This document shows positions 6,060 to 6,129 of a stretch of 6,129 bases of DNA, piece after piece. Below the pieces are notes generated by a model, which was not told the DNA's origin, did not search any database, and was given only the letters and a program-made list of their open reading frames with translations. The position numbers were made by a program, and so were the translations under genes. The DNA is from an uncultured Clostridium sp. (GTDB lineage Bacteria; Bacillota; Clostridia; Lachnospirales; Lachnospiraceae), in the NCBI GenBank assembly GCA_900552885.1, contig USBM01000136.1, positions 1-6,129 on the forward strand, written 5' to 3'. The stretch's first letter is position 1. Every line of letters begins with the position of its first letter.

Positions 6060-6068
6060 ATCACCTCT
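6060..6068 (-). promoter_or_regulatory. Ribosome binding site that sets the start of the large gene
   Basis: AGAGGTGAT is a strong match to the sequence complementary to the 16S rRNA 3' end (AGGAGGTGAT). Its GAGG core (6067-6064) ends 8 bases before the ATG at 6055-6053, an ideal spacing. The upstream in-frame GTG at 6064-6062 is part of this site, so it cannot be the start that the site serves. Confidence 0.85.
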
Positions 6069-6090
6069 ACATATAAAAACTGTCTATATT

Positions 6091-6096
6091 ATTATA
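6091..6096 (-). promoter_or_regulatory. Candidate -10 box for the large gene
   Basis: A perfect TATAAT lies 35 bases upstream of the ATG on the minus strand. No good TTGACA-like -35 box sits 16-18 bases before it; the nearest candidates are ATGACA (6112-6107), only 11 bases away, and TTGTTA (6124-6119), 22 bases away. The region is very AT-rich, so a chance match is possible, and the true promoter may extend past the window edge. Confidence 0.35.
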
Positions 6097-6129
6097 TCGT
6101 TATCTTTTGTCATTTAATTAACAACACCA

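Noticed and set aside
6062..6064. GTG as the start of the large gene
   Set aside because: It falls inside the AGAGGTGAT ribosome site, which is ideally spaced for the ATG at 6055.
1..6129. CRISPR array, tRNA, rRNA, insertion sequence or phage attachment site
   Set aside because: There are no regularly spaced repeats, cloverleaf sequence, transposase or terminal inverted repeats in the window.

Overview
The window looks like a chromosomal segment from a spore-forming, low-GC Gram-positive bacterium of the class Clostridia, most likely a gut-type Lachnospiraceae. The reasons are a clear alpha/beta-type small acid-soluble spore protein (SASP), a giant multidomain surface protein of the kind common in Lachnospiraceae, moderately AT-rich coding DNA, and a strong Shine-Dalgarno sequence before the large gene. 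The family assignment is inference from sequence character, not from a database match.

Layout, read on the minus strand (right to left). Positions 6129-6056 are an AT-rich leader with a TATAAT box and a strong ribosome binding site. Positions 6055-350 are one open reading frame of 1901 codons. It encodes an exported surface protein with a two-segment hydrophobic N-terminus, an acidic low-complexity stalk, about a dozen beta-sandwich modules (InlB B-like, cadherin/Ig-like, YDG, MBG-like, an array of bacterial Ig-like modules, fibronectin III, a carboxypeptidase-regulatory-like domain and a wall-proximal domain), a lysine-rich linker and a non-canonical sortase signal (TAKTG, hydrophobic helix, RRQLKQK tail). 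Positions 349-251 are a short intergenic region with a good sigma-G-like forespore promoter and, at its predicted transcription start, a perfect dyad that would form a stem-loop at the 5' end of the mRNA. Positions 250-59 encode the SASP. Positions 58-1 are non-coding flank with no convincing terminator.

The two genes share a strand but probably not a job. The large protein should sit on the vegetative cell surface as an adhesin or structural fibre. The SASP coats DNA in the developing spore and appears to have its own late-sporulation promoter, so I do not read them as a functional operon. There is no phage, CRISPR, transposon or RNA gene in the window. I found no clear new enzymatic system. 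The most interesting items are the degenerate sorting signal, the doubled N-terminal hydrophobic segment with a hexanucleotide repeat in its core, the uncharacterised modules of the giant protein, and the 5'-terminal hairpin combined with the missing Shine-Dalgarno sequence of the SASP gene.
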